Shown piece after piece: positions 35,718-46,766 of a stretch of 64,000 bases of DNA. The position numbers and the translations under genes are program-made. This DNA is from Planctomycetota bacterium. GTDB lineage: Bacteria; Planctomycetota; UBA1135; GCA-002686595. Location: NCBI GenBank assembly GCA_002686945.1, contig NYYZ01000014.1, positions 45,680-109,679 on the forward strand. Reading direction: 5' to 3'. Under the pieces are notes generated by a model that saw nothing but the letters and a program-made list of their open reading frames with translations, did not search any database and was not told the origin of the DNA. The first letter of the stretch is position 1; every line of letters begins with the position of its first letter.

Positions 35718-35948
35718 GTGAAAGCATCCCATTCTGAGGCAATCTGCATGCACTGCGCCCAAGGCATCGGGAATCCACCGGTGCTCAACAGCCTTCCCTC
35801 CGGCAAGCCCTGCAGGGCCTGCGCAGACAGGGTCTTGGATGCTCAACCCGGAATCTTCCACGCCGCCTGGGCGGAGCCTTTGCCCAAGATGCCAAGCGCT
35901 CAACTCGCGCTGGTGAAGGGCGAAGAAGCGACCAAGCCTTCGGCCTGA
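35718..35948 (+). CDS. Possible small double-CxxC protein
   Basis: A 76-residue reading starting at GTG 35718 just after an AGAGGGG purine run. It contains CMHC near residue 10 and CRAC near residue 33, a spacing compatible with a small zinc ribbon or treble clef. The C-terminal half is Ala/Pro-rich with a KGEEATKPSA tail. The same frame is open much further upstream, antisense to iscR, but that part looks random. I recognise no family. It is supported only by the cysteine pattern and start context. Confidence 0.45.
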   Translation: MKASHSEAICMHCAQGIGNPPVLNSLPSGKPCRACADRVLDAQPGIFHAAWAEPLPKMPSAQLALVKGEEATKPSA

Positions 35949-36091
35949 TTGCTTCCTCCTCTATATCCCAGTGGATGGTGTTTGCCCTCGGGGTCTCTAT
36001 TGGGTTCGAGGATCTCGTGGCAGGAGCCGAACTATCGAACTGTTCAATTCGAGAGGTGTAACCGGCGGAGTCTCCAGTCGTCTATTCCCTT

Positions 36092-36976
36092 GTGCAGAGC
36101 ATTCAACGATGGGAGCGACCGCCAGATGACTGGGCAAAGCCCCTAGAGGGGTTCATTGGTCTGGACCCACCGGTGAAGACATTTTGGACCCGAGGTCAGC
36201 ATGAGCTCCAGCAGCTGGGGCCACGGGTGGCGGTGGTGGGGTCCCGATCGCCGACCAGTTACGGGCGTGATCAGGCCCAGCGTTTTGCGGGAGCCCTCGC
36301 CAGGGCGGGATGTGTTGTGGTCAGCGGTCTGGCCCGGGGTGTGGATGGCATCGCACATGAGGCGGTCCTTGATGAGGGCGCGCCAACCATTGCGGTGTTG
36401 GGTTGTGGTGTGGATCAGCCCTGGCCTGTCGGCCAGCTTACGGAACGCATGGCACGCGAAGGGCTCCTGCTGAGTGAATTCGGGCCGGGGATCTCGCCTC
36501 GGCGACATCACTTCCCCATGCGTAATCGAATCATCGCGGCCCTCTGTGATGCGACCTTGGTGATTGAAGCGGCACATCGTTCCGGTTCCTTGATCACCGC
36601 ACGCTGGGCTGCGGACCTTGGGCGCGCCGTGTTTGTGGTTCCCCAAGCGGTGGATCACCCTCTGGGGCTCGGGGCCTTGCGTCTCTTGCGAGAGGGAGCA
36701 ACCGCCGTGGGCTCGCCCGGTCAGTTGTTGACCGATCTGGAATCCCTGCGGGGAACATCGCGGGCGGGGGGCGAATGGGGTGAACATGTGGGAGACATGG
36801 ATCCGATCCTGCGGGCTTTGGAGGGTGATGCCCTGAGCGTCGAGAGCCTTAGTTCAAGAGTGAATCAGCCTGTGCTTGAAATCTCGACCCGTTTGGTGGA
36901 CCTCGAACTGGACGGGCGCGTCAGGAGGATTCCTGGAGGCCTGTGGGTGGTGTCCGCGCGTCAGCAGAGTCCATGA
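36092..36976 (+). CDS. dprA: DNA-processing protein DprA (Smf)
   Basis: Loads RecA onto incoming single-stranded DNA in natural transformation; also conserved in non-competent bacteria. The Rossmann-like core shows VAVVGSRSPTSYG, VVSGLARGVDGIAHEAVL and FPMRNRIIAALC, then EAAHRSGSLITARWA. A C-terminal winged-helix-like segment (residues about 235-290, LSSRVNQPVLEISTRLVDLELDGRVRR) follows as in many DprA proteins. At 294 residues it lacks the N-terminal SAM-like domain. The start is GTG 36092. It is convergent with the sulfatase-like gene, 15 bp between stops. Confidence 0.92.
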   Translation: MQSIQRWERPPDDWAKPLEGFIGLDPPVKTFWTRGQHELQQLGPRVAVVGSRSPTSYGRDQAQRFAGALARAGCVVVSGLARGVDGIAHEAVLDEGAPTIAVLGCGVDQPWPVGQLTERMAREGLLLSEFGPGISPRRHHFPMRNRIIAALCDATLVIEAAHRSGSLITARWAADLGRAVFVVPQAVDHPLGLGALRLLREGATAVGSPGQLLTDLESLRGTSRAGGEWGEHVGDMDPILRALEGDALSVESLSSRVNQPVLEISTRLVDLELDGRVRRIPGGLWVVSARQQSP

Positions 36977-36991
36977 TCGGCGCTCATCGCG

Positions 36992-39820
36992 TCAGCGGTA
37001 GCCCAACGCTCGCAGTATCTCGTTCTCCTCCGGGGTGTTGACCACGGGAAGCACCTTGCCAGCGCCGGCTTCGAGCCAGAGCAGAGCGTGCCCGGTACGG
37101 GGCCAGTCGAGAGAATCGGACTGCAGCTCTTCGATTTGCCTTCGCGGCAGGTGCGCTGGCAGTGTCCAGACTTCACCCTGCCCATCTCCTGAGAGGTCGA
37201 GGTTTTCGAGGGCCTCGCCGTCGAGTGTGATCTCGAAGTCGAGTTCGGTGCCGCGGCACCAGAACACGAGCTCGAAGCGACCGTTGGTGAGTTTGGTCTC
37301 AAGCTCCAGATGTTTGCGCATCAGGTCCATCTCGAAGTCGTGCTCGTTTGTTGCCGGGCGTGCGATGAAGTTGGCGTCGAAGAGATCGTTCGTCCCAATG
37401 CGCAGCTTGAGAATTTGACCCTTCTCACCTTTCAGGCGCAGGTGAAATCGCCCTTTCTGCAACTGCTCCCATCGGAATGCATCGAGCTCACGGCGAGCGC
37501 GTTCCACGATCTTGGGGTGTCGAGCGGAGACATCGACATGCTCCGCTGGGTCAATAGCTGTGTCGTAGAGCGCCTCGGTATGGAAGACTGGGTCGTGCAT
37601 GTACTTGAATGAACCAAGCATCCATGCCTTTTGCGCCGAGCTGTCGTAGCTTGGGTATTCCATCACGACTGCGTCATCCTCTGGGGCATTGACGGCGAGA
37701 CGGTCGATGCCCTGGAACGTATCGGGGATCGGAAGACTGAGGGCGCCGAGCACCGTGGGCGCAATATCAATCACACCCACCGGGCGATCGACGATCTGGC
37801 CTTCGTGACTTCCGGGGATGCGTAGGATCCACGGTACATGTACCTGGTCGTCGAATAGCGTGTAGCCGTGGTGGTAGTGGTTGTGGTCTCCGAGTCCCTC
37901 GCCATGGTCGGCGAAGAGGACGATGATAGTGCGCTCCCATTGGCCGTTTGCTTGCAGGGCATCAATCAGGCTCCCTATTGCAGCATCGACTTCGGCAATC
38001 TCAGCGTCATACGCGTCGACAATATATTTGGCGTCCTCTTCCTTGAGTTCAGGCGCTGGTGGGGGGCCTTCGTGTGTGAACCAGCGGCGGCCTGGTCGCG
38101 GATCCAGGAAGCGGAATGGCACCTGGCGGGTTTCTGCGAATCGACCATCGTAGTCAGGGTCCGTGAACTCGTCTTGGTACTTGTCTGCCGTGTCGTAGTT
38201 CAGATGCGGATCCATGATGTGCCAAAACATCAGCCACGGGGTTGTCGTGTGTGAATCTACGAACTCAATGACGCGGGGCGCATCATTCGTGGCCGACTCC
38301 ATCGCCCATTGCGCGTAGTAGGAGTCGAAGCCCTGGTCCAGGCCATAGCGGGGCGAGATCAGTCCGTTTGCCACGATTCCAGCCGTTTCGTAGCCGTAGC
38401 GCGAGAGCACCTCTGCAAGAGCAATAGTCGTCGGATCAATGCCTTCCCACTCGTCGTGCCCTCCACGTCCGGCTCCGTGGGCTGACGGGTAGAGCGAAGT
38501 CAGCGCGGTTGAGAAGGAGGGCAGCGTCCAAGGAGCCTGTGAGCGCGCTTGAGTGAAGCGCACACCCTTGTTTGCGAGGGCCGTGAGGTTTGGCGTCGTG
38601 TTGCGTCTGTAGCCGAACGCCGAGAGATGGTCCGCGCGCAGCGTGTCGACTCCGATCAGCAGTACATTGAATGCTGAGGGCGTTTCGGTGGCAGGCTCGA
38701 CGCGTGGAGTGGCGATGAGTATGTCGTCGAGTTCGTCAGGTTCGCCTCCCACATCTTGAGCCTTGAATTCGAGCTGGCCGCTGCTTCCGGCTATCTGTGA
38801 CAGATCGATGTCGCACTCGAGCCAACTGCGGTCACGCATTTTGTTCTTGGGATCGAACTCGAAGGAGCCGAGGTCTGTGTGGATTCCCTGCGTGTTCTCG
38901 AACGCGACTGAAAGCCGCGCACCGTCTCCTTTTGAGCGTCGCGTCTCGGGTAGCGCACCCATGTGAAAGCGCAGGTGCGGAGCACTCGCTGCGGGGGGCA
39001 CCATAAGCGGCATGCTGAGTACGCTGTCCACTGGAACCAGCACCGAGTCGCGCACTTCGCTCGACAGGCTGACACGCAATCGCCAGGGTGTCAGTTCCTC
39101 TTGGCCGTCCCGCGGTCGATAGCGACTGACAAGGCTCTGCACGAGTTCCGCCGATGTCAGCGGCTGCTCCTCGATCTTGAGGTCGTCGAAGCGCGTTATC
39201 GATGAGGCACTGTCGCCGCTCGGGTGCATGAGTTGGACCTGCAGTGAACGGGTGTCTGGTTTTGTGATGATCTCGGTCTCGACGATGTCCCATCCGGACG
39301 CATCGAGTTGGCGTGATACTCGCGCCGTGGGCCAGGAGCGAGTACGAGATGGGTCGATGCCCTCTTCGTCGTGCTCGATCAGGCGCAGCACCTCACGCGT
39401 GGTTGATGTGTCCGAGGCGGGGTTCTCCGTGAGCTTCACTCGCGCCGACACCGTCACCCGTGCTCGTCCGCGCATGGGCAGCACCAGGACCACGCGACTC
39501 TGGTGTTCTTTGACATTTGGCCCAATACGCAGGCAGCCCCCCTTCAGGCCATGGTCGTCGTCTAGTTCGTAACCTTGTTCTGTGTTCCAGTTCATGCGGC
39601 GCCCGTTTGGCCGGCCAAACCACAGTTGCTGGTGGATCTCTGCAAAATCCAAATCGAAAGTGCGCGCGGGCGCGGCCTCCAGAGCAATCGTGTCAGCTAA
39701 TTGGACGGTGGCTTGGTCCATTGCATCGAATAGCCTGACTCTTACGGCGGGCGGGGCTACAACCTCCGGAGCACATGATGTGAGGAGCAGGAATAGTGAC
39801 AGTTTTCTCAGACGCTGCAT
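36992..39820 (-). CDS. Large sulfatase-fold lipoprotein with N-terminal beta-rich domains
   Basis: Alkaline-phosphatase-superfamily hydrolase, 942 residues from ATG 39820, with a signal peptide ending in LLTSC (lipobox). About 400 residues of beta-rich sequence precede the sulfatase domain, which begins VLLIGVDTLRADHLSAFGY. At the nucleophile position it reads PWTLPSFSTALTSLYPSAHG, so Thr replaces the Cys/Ser of the formylglycine sulfatase motif (C/S-x-P-x-R). FADHGEGLGDH supplies metal ligands. After this lies a long C-terminal extension. Ester type is unknown; phosphoester or phospho-transfer chemistry is as likely as sulfate. The upstream frame has no signal and is rejected. Confidence 0.88.
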   Translation of the reverse strand: MQRLRKLSLFLLLTSCAPEVVAPPAVRVRLFDAMDQATVQLADTIALEAAPARTFDLDFAEIHQQLWFGRPNGRRMNWNTEQGYELDDDHGLKGGCLRIGPNVKEHQSRVVLVLPMRGRARVTVSARVKLTENPASDTSTTREVLRLIEHDEEGIDPSRTRSWPTARVSRQLDASGWDIVETEIITKPDTRSLQVQLMHPSGDSASSITRFDDLKIEEQPLTSAELVQSLVSRYRPRDGQEELTPWRLRVSLSSEVRDSVLVPVDSVLSMPLMVPPAASAPHLRFHMGALPETRRSKGDGARLSVAFENTQGIHTDLGSFEFDPKNKMRDRSWLECDIDLSQIAGSSGQLEFKAQDVGGEPDELDDILIATPRVEPATETPSAFNVLLIGVDTLRADHLSAFGYRRNTTPNLTALANKGVRFTQARSQAPWTLPSFSTALTSLYPSAHGAGRGGHDEWEGIDPTTIALAEVLSRYGYETAGIVANGLISPRYGLDQGFDSYYAQWAMESATNDAPRVIEFVDSHTTTPWLMFWHIMDPHLNYDTADKYQDEFTDPDYDGRFAETRQVPFRFLDPRPGRRWFTHEGPPPAPELKEEDAKYIVDAYDAEIAEVDAAIGSLIDALQANGQWERTIIVLFADHGEGLGDHNHYHHGYTLFDDQVHVPWILRIPGSHEGQIVDRPVGVIDIAPTVLGALSLPIPDTFQGIDRLAVNAPEDDAVVMEYPSYDSSAQKAWMLGSFKYMHDPVFHTEALYDTAIDPAEHVDVSARHPKIVERARRELDAFRWEQLQKGRFHLRLKGEKGQILKLRIGTNDLFDANFIARPATNEHDFEMDLMRKHLELETKLTNGRFELVFWCRGTELDFEITLDGEALENLDLSGDGQGEVWTLPAHLPRRQIEELQSDSLDWPRTGHALLWLEAGAGKVLPVVNTPEENEILRALGYR

Positions 39821-40065
39821 GGCCGCACGATAACAGCAGGGACGGGCACAGGCTTGATCCTGTTCTCCTCCACAGCGGAGTGTCCTCGAATCATGCCTGG
39901 TCAGATTGCTCACACTATCGGAGTGCCGGTGGTCTGCCTCGTGATGTACCTCCTGCAACGGCATCCTGGCAGGTCGGGCGCGGACTGCCTGGTTCCTAGC
40001 AGCCTCTAGGTTCCAATTCGAACGGCGTTCCAGGCCAGGCTTGCGACCATGTAGCTGAGGTATCG
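39821..40065. other. Intergenic, nothing recognised
   Basis: About 245 bp between the sulfatase-like lipoprotein start and the end of the 65-residue membrane protein gene. It should contain the promoter of the sulfatase-like gene on the minus strand. No hairpin with a T-run or clear promoter hexamers stood out. Confidence 0.3.
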
Positions 40066-40263
40066 CTAGATCGATGCCAGGGTGTAGCCCAACAGAATCA
40101 TCACGAGGGCTACGGCTGCGCTGGTCAGTATGAACTTCTTCCAGCGGTGGTAGAAGACCCTGCGTGCTGTGGCATCATCGGGCTCGGCCAACATTGTGGT
40201 GATGGCCACGATTGCTGTGCTCGCCAATAGGAAGAGGAACAGATGTGTGCCGATGTCTTTCAT
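40066..40263 (-). CDS. Small two-span membrane protein
   Basis: A 65-residue protein starting at ATG 40263, which overlaps the stop of the upstream membrane protein gene in an ATGA junction. It has two hydrophobic segments, HLFLFLLASTAIVAITTML and FILTSAAVALVMILLGYTLA, separated by a charged loop (EPDDATARRVFYHRWKK). I know no family. The overlap and the transmembrane pattern make it a credible small partner of the 268-residue protein. Confidence 0.65.
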   Translation of the reverse strand: MKDIGTHLFLFLLASTAIVAITTMLAEPDDATARRVFYHRWKKFILTSAAVALVMILLGYTLASI

Positions 40264-41066
40264 GCGGTGTTGCTTGCAGTCAGGCCGTGCTTGGGATCCT
40301 CTCCAAGGTGCAGGGACTCGCTCCAGCCATAGGCATCGAGCATCACCAACACATTCAAGAGGCCTGCCACACAGCCGATCACCACAGCCAGATCGTGATA
40401 GGGGACCTCGTGGTCCAATGGCGAGTGTCCATGAATGATCTCTGCCAGCAGCGCGGGCAAGCCGAGCAGAACCTGCCCGCCCCAGTAGAAGAAGTGCCGT
40501 TCCCGATCGAGGTTCGCTCCCTCCCCCATTGTGCTGCCAATTGTGAAGAGCCCGACCAGCAAGAGGAAAATCAGGAACCCGCGCAGGCGCCGACCCTGCA
40601 AAATCTGGCCGAGGCCCGGGATGACCCAACTGGCCAAAGCCGCAGTCTCGGGTCTGAGTCCGGTTGAGGCCCGCGTCATGCGGGCATCAAAGTTTGCGCG
40701 AGACATGAGCAGAACATTGAGTATTCCGCCAAAGGCTGTCAGGCTCATGCCCAGGTGCATGGTGCTGGGCCAGATCGCGGGGGCGCCGGTTCCGTAGCCG
40801 AAGCGCGAGCTTTGGAAGAGAATAGCTCCCAGGTTGCCCGACTCAGGTGACAGGAAGGGAGCGAACTGACTGCGCATCTCGGGTGGCAGGATCTCGAAGG
40901 CCCGGCCGTCGCTCAGCCAGAGTCCGAGCAGGTAGATCCCCTCCACCACTATGAAGGCGGCTAGAGCGAAGAGAGGCTTCCCCAAGTAGAGGTGCCCCGC
41001 CCCCGGTACGAACCAGGTCAGGAGGGTGGCCACCGTAGGGTCGCCCTTGGAGTCGTTCTTCTGCAT
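40260..41066 (-). CDS. Polytopic membrane protein with duplicated TM2-like motif
   Basis: A 268-residue membrane protein with about six segments. Two copies of a WFVPGAGHLYLGK-type motif occur, the second reading WVIPGLGQILQGR near residue 145, followed by hydrophobic stretches (FLIFLLLVGLF). This resembles TM2-domain or DUF6677-type proteins. A His/Asp-rich loop (HGHSPLDHEVPYHD) lies between later segments. It overlaps the small membrane gene downstream. Function unknown. Confidence 0.75.
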   Translation of the reverse strand: MQKNDSKGDPTVATLLTWFVPGAGHLYLGKPLFALAAFIVVEGIYLLGLWLSDGRAFEILPPEMRSQFAPFLSPESGNLGAILFQSSRFGYGTGAPAIWPSTMHLGMSLTAFGGILNVLLMSRANFDARMTRASTGLRPETAALASWVIPGLGQILQGRRLRGFLIFLLLVGLFTIGSTMGEGANLDRERHFFYWGGQVLLGLPALLAEIIHGHSPLDHEVPYHDLAVVIGCVAGLLNVLVMLDAYGWSESLHLGEDPKHGLTASNTA

Positions 41067-41288
41067 CGCGGGAGGGGGTCCCCACGGGATCAGGCCCGAA
41101 GGAGGCGTAGGGTGCCCCGTAGGGCGGTTCCTTGCAAGCTTCGAGAGGGATGAACCCCGGAGGAATCGCGGAAATGAGGCATCTTCAGGTCCTGCTGAAG
41201 AGTTTGCGCCTGTGGTCTGCGCCGAGGGATGGGAACTCCCTCACAAGAGCAAGGCGTATGGCGGCGCTCGGCTCGCTAGTCTCTATTC

Positions 41289-41714
41289 ATGGTTTATCAG
41301 CATCATGTGCGGGTCCGCTACGGGGAAACCGACCAGATGGGTGTCGTGCACCACGGAGCCTACGTGGTCTATCTGGAAGAGGCGCGCACGGAATGGCTGC
41401 GTGCCCTGGGGCATCCCTATGCGGCATTGGAAAAAACCGGTATTGGTTTGCCCGTGCGTCAGTTGGTCATTCGCTACCGGGCAGCGGCGTACTACGAGGA
41501 TCAGTTGGTGATCACGATTGCTGTGCAACGTCTGCGCTCGGCTTCGATCACCTTCGCGTATGTCTTGCGGAGGGAAGGTGAGGACACGGTCCTGGCCCAG
41601 GCCGAAGTGGAACTGGCTTGCGTCAGTCTTGACCAACGACCCTTGGCTGCTCGGGCTCTTCCCGCAGAGATCAGTCGGGCCCTCAAAGAGGCTCAGGCAG
41701 AGGGCGACCCGTAG
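41289..41714 (+). CDS. Acyl-CoA thioesterase, YbgC/4-hydroxybenzoyl-CoA type
   Basis: Hotdog-fold hydrolase of 141 residues. The signature VRYGETDQMGVVHHGAYVVYLEEARTEWL carries the catalytic Asp (ETDQMG) and the family's helix. LVIRYRAAAYYEDQLVI is the following strand pair. The Tol-Pal-associated YbgC or a general thioesterase are both possible; there are no tol genes nearby. It overlaps the convergent DUF309 gene by 22 bp at the 3' end. Confidence 0.9.
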   Translation: MVYQHHVRVRYGETDQMGVVHHGAYVVYLEEARTEWLRALGHPYAALEKTGIGLPVRQLVIRYRAAAYYEDQLVITIAVQRLRSASITFAYVLRREGEDTVLAQAEVELACVSLDQRPLAARALPAEISRALKEAQAEGDP

Positions 41715-42109
41715 TCCTGGCCGGACGGGCTCACGCGCCACAGGAGTGGGTGGCTACCGGAGGGTTCCTTGATGTGGGCTTGCATGTCGCTCATCAGCCT
41801 CTGCAGATCGAAGCCCTCGTGCTGTGGAAGGAAAGGGGCCAACAGGCGACGCATACCAGTGTGCAACTTGCTCGCCCCGTCGATGTTCTTGCGGTTCAAG
41901 TGGTACAAGCAGATCGAAGCCTGCACGAGTCCTTTCCAAAAGTCGCTGGACGCTCCTTCGGCAGCCAGCCAGCAGCGCTCGAAACACTCATGCGCACCAT
42001 AGAAATCCCCGGCATTGAAGAGGCTCAGGCCATCATCAATGGCTGCTTTGCGCGCGGCCAGGTCAAAGGTCTCGGGATCAAAGTCCTCCTCCGGTGGTTC
42101 GATCTTCAA
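41693..42109 (-). CDS. DUF309-family protein
   Basis: A 138-residue helical protein of the DUF309 family. The hallmark segments are GLSLFNAGDFYGAHECFERCWLA and WKGLVQASICLYHLNR, with His and Glu in AHECFE. The biochemical role is unknown. Its 3' end runs 22 bp into the convergent thioesterase gene. Its start overlaps the stop of the upstream gene by 4 bases, so the two are probably translated together. Confidence 0.88.
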   Translation of the reverse strand: MKIEPPEEDFDPETFDLAARKAAIDDGLSLFNAGDFYGAHECFERCWLAAEGASSDFWKGLVQASICLYHLNRKNIDGASKLHTGMRRLLAPFLPQHEGFDLQRLMSDMQAHIKEPSGSHPLLWRVSPSGQDYGSPSA

Positions 42110-42906
42110 TACCCGCCGTCCTTGGGATCTTCTTCGGGGTCTTGACCGCGCTTGCTGCGTTTGGCGTTGCGCTCATAGGTGCGTTGGTTGCCCCAGAACC
42201 GATCCCAGCGAGCTTGCATCTGCTTCTTCATTATGGGGGGCTTCTTTGGGAGCTCGTAGTTCTTCTTGGACTGGCGCCACCAGGCAGTCCAACTCTGCAC
42301 ATTCTGTCCTCGATCAACGCTGGTCAGGCGTATCAGGGCTGTCTGCAGGTTGGGCATGTGGTTGTTGACCCGGCGCGCATCCGTAACGGTCATCAGTTGA
42401 ATCAGCGAGCCCACGCTCTCCACCGAGCGGATGTTGGCGATTGCGAAGATGCGTGCTTGGATCACCGCTGAGGTGGGGTAGGAGAACAACTGGTGGGTCA
42501 ATGCGTCGAGCGCTTCTTCGTCCTGCTGTCGGCCTACGGCTTTGATCCAAGCAACATGGTACTCCTCCTGCTTGACCATCGCTTTGCGGTCGCGCTTGCC
42601 GTGAGAAAGCAGCGCCTCGAGGGACTTTGGGTGGATCATGCCCCCCAGACTTTCAACTGCTGCGTCGCGAATCAGGGGCTGCTTGTGCTTGAGACACTTG
42701 GCGATACGCTTGATCACCAACTCATGCAGAACTCCGGTTTCCGCACGCAAGGCATTGCCCTTTTGTGAGGCTTCAATGGTCTTGTTCTTGATGGCTGCAT
42801 CGATGCGCTCCACCGCAGCCTCGGCCTGCTTCGTCAATCTTGACTTGTCAGGGGCCGGGGATTGAATCAGGGGTGCGATAAGAAGAACGCTGAGGAGTGC
42901 CTGCAT
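42106..42906 (-). CDS. Secreted HEAT-repeat-like protein
   Basis: A 266-residue protein with a short, hydrophobic N-terminus (ALLSVLLIAPLIQS) resembling a signal peptide. After it come helical repeats such as KQPLIRDAAVESLGGMIHPKSLEALL and EALDALTHQLF, which look like HEAT or Armadillo repeats. The C-terminal 40 residues are Lys/Arg/Asp-rich (RSKRGQDPEEDPKDGGY). No enzymatic motif. Its stop overlaps the DUF309 start by 4 bases. Planctomycete-like genomes have many such secreted HEAT proteins, but the role here is unknown. Confidence 0.7.
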   Translation of the reverse strand: MQALLSVLLIAPLIQSPAPDKSRLTKQAEAAVERIDAAIKNKTIEASQKGNALRAETGVLHELVIKRIAKCLKHKQPLIRDAAVESLGGMIHPKSLEALLSHGKRDRKAMVKQEEYHVAWIKAVGRQQDEEALDALTHQLFSYPTSAVIQARIFAIANIRSVESVGSLIQLMTVTDARRVNNHMPNLQTALIRLTSVDRGQNVQSWTAWWRQSKKNYELPKKPPIMKKQMQARWDRFWGNQRTYERNAKRSKRGQDPEEDPKDGGY

Positions 42907-43243
42907 GCTGGATGGGGGTGGAGTGAGGGCCCAAGGAGTTCAGCCCATCATAGGACACTAACCCAAGGCGGGGTTCGGGGTTACGGTGGGATCTGATCCG
43001 GGTATCGGCGTGTCCCATCTGGTGCACTGGCGAGCTCGCCCTTCCACTCGGGACCTGCAGGCGTATTTGTGGAAGGGCTCCTTTTGGAGCTCGTTTTCAA
43101 GCACTCATGGACTCCCAAAGGGGCTGGTGGTAGAGAGCGACCAGGCTGCTCCCCGGTCAACCCAGCTGGGACAACATGGGCCACAGGGGCGACTTTCGCC
43201 TCGCGGCAACTGCGGATGAGCCTGCACTTCCTCACACAAAATG
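42907..43243. other. Intergenic, nothing recognised
   Basis: About 340 bp between the HEAT-repeat-like gene and the terminator of clpC. Open frames of up to 130 codons exist on both strands but translate to Arg/Gly/Ser/Pro-rich sequence without family features. A promoter for the HEAT-repeat-like gene should lie at its left edge. Confidence 0.35.
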
Positions 43244-43279
43244 CAGCGAGGGCCACCCCGGATGGGGCGACCCTCGCTG
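43244..43279 (-). terminator. Rho-independent terminator after clpC
   Basis: A perfect 9-bp outer stem (CAGCGAGGG/CCCTCGCTG) encloses a CCCC/GGGG inner stem with a 4-base loop. It lies 25 bp past the clpC stop. On the clpC strand it is followed by CATTTTGTGTG, a short T-run. This is the clearest intrinsic terminator in the window. Confidence 0.75.
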
Positions 43280-43303
43280 GTCTGGTCTTGAGAGGACTAG
43301 CCT

Positions 43304-45832
<2,529 letters not shown>

Positions 45833-46123
45833 GTTGTTCTTGGATACGGGGGGTCGTCGGAAGAGAGCGTCTGGAGAAAGCTCTATAGGTCATGGTTTTT
45901 TCGGCCTTCAAGGCTGGACGGTTGAGCCCTTGCCGGGGAACTGTGGCTATCGGTGGTTCTCGGCAGCGACCTCATAGCATGCCAAGTCCTCTCCAGATGC
46001 TCCAGAGGCCCCTTGGAACTTAGGAATACCGAAATTTATGCTCGCTCGGGCAGATTGAGAAATTCTCCAAAAGGGAGGCACCCTGGAGCCGTCGGAGCCT
46101 GATCGAGAACAGTTGAGGCGGGC
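45833..46123. other. Intergenic region upstream of clpC
   Basis: About 290 bp between the McsA-like stop and the clpC start. It should carry the clpC promoter. A CATAAAT element on the minus strand could act as a -10, but its -35 is poor. No CIRCE-like or CtsR-like inverted repeat was found by eye. Confidence 0.3.
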
Positions 46124-46684
46124 TCAGGGGGCATCTGAGGTGGGTGTGGTTCCACCCTCAGAACTCTCAAGCCCCTTCAATTCATCGCGAATTCCCGCGG
46201 CTCGCTCATAGGCCTCTTGCTCGATTGCGGTTTCAAGTTCGCGCTCGAGGCCCTCGATGCGGGTCCTGCGCTTGAATATCTCGGGGTCCTCCCCGGGTCG
46301 TCGGCCCGAGTGATGAGTGGACCCGTGAATGCGTTCAAACACGTCGGTGAGTACGAGGGCAAAGGTCTCGTAGCAGTCCTCGCAGCCCAGGCGGCCGCTT
46401 GACTGGAAGGTCTTCAGGTCCATGCCGCAGGTGTCGCAGCTCTTGGAGGGGGCTTGGTTTGCAGCCGCGGCCGCATCCTGGGCCTTGAGGCTGAGCAACT
46501 CCCAGATGTTCTGCATCTGCTTGTTCGCCGGCATGGCAAAGGGTACATCCTGCGCGGCAGAGCAGGTTTCGCAGAGATGCTCCAGCTGGATCTTGTTGTC
46601 AGGGTGCTGGAAACCATGAAACACCTTTACCCCGAGCACATGCACATTGGCGGGGTTCTGTTTGCAGTTATGGCAGAGGTTCAT
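46124..46684 (-). CDS. McsA-like zinc-finger and UVR-domain protein
   Basis: Cytoplasmic protein of 186 residues. N-terminal CHNC and CETC, then CDTC and CEDC, make two double-CxxC zinc modules as in McsA. The C-terminal UVR motif reads LERELETAIEQEAYERAAGIRDELKGL. In Firmicutes McsA partners the arginine kinase McsB and ClpC. Here it precedes clpC but no McsB kinase gene is present nearby, so it may act as a direct ClpC adaptor. ATG 46684 is preferred over a TTG three codons upstream. Confidence 0.88.
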   Translation of the reverse strand: MNLCHNCKQNPANVHVLGVKVFHGFQHPDNKIQLEHLCETCSAAQDVPFAMPANKQMQNIWELLSLKAQDAAAAANQAPSKSCDTCGMDLKTFQSSGRLGCEDCYETFALVLTDVFERIHGSTHHSGRRPGEDPEIFKRRTRIEGLERELETAIEQEAYERAAGIRDELKGLESSEGGTTPTSDAP

Positions 46685-46766
46685 GGGATCCAATGGGGTG
46701 CCCGCGTCCCGGGCCCGTCCATGCTAACAGGAATAGACTGCGGGAGCCCTCAGGTCAACTACAGCT

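Noticed and set aside
42986..43243. Open frames in the gap before clpC
   Set aside because: Arg/Gly/Pro/Ser-rich translations on both strands with no start context or family features.
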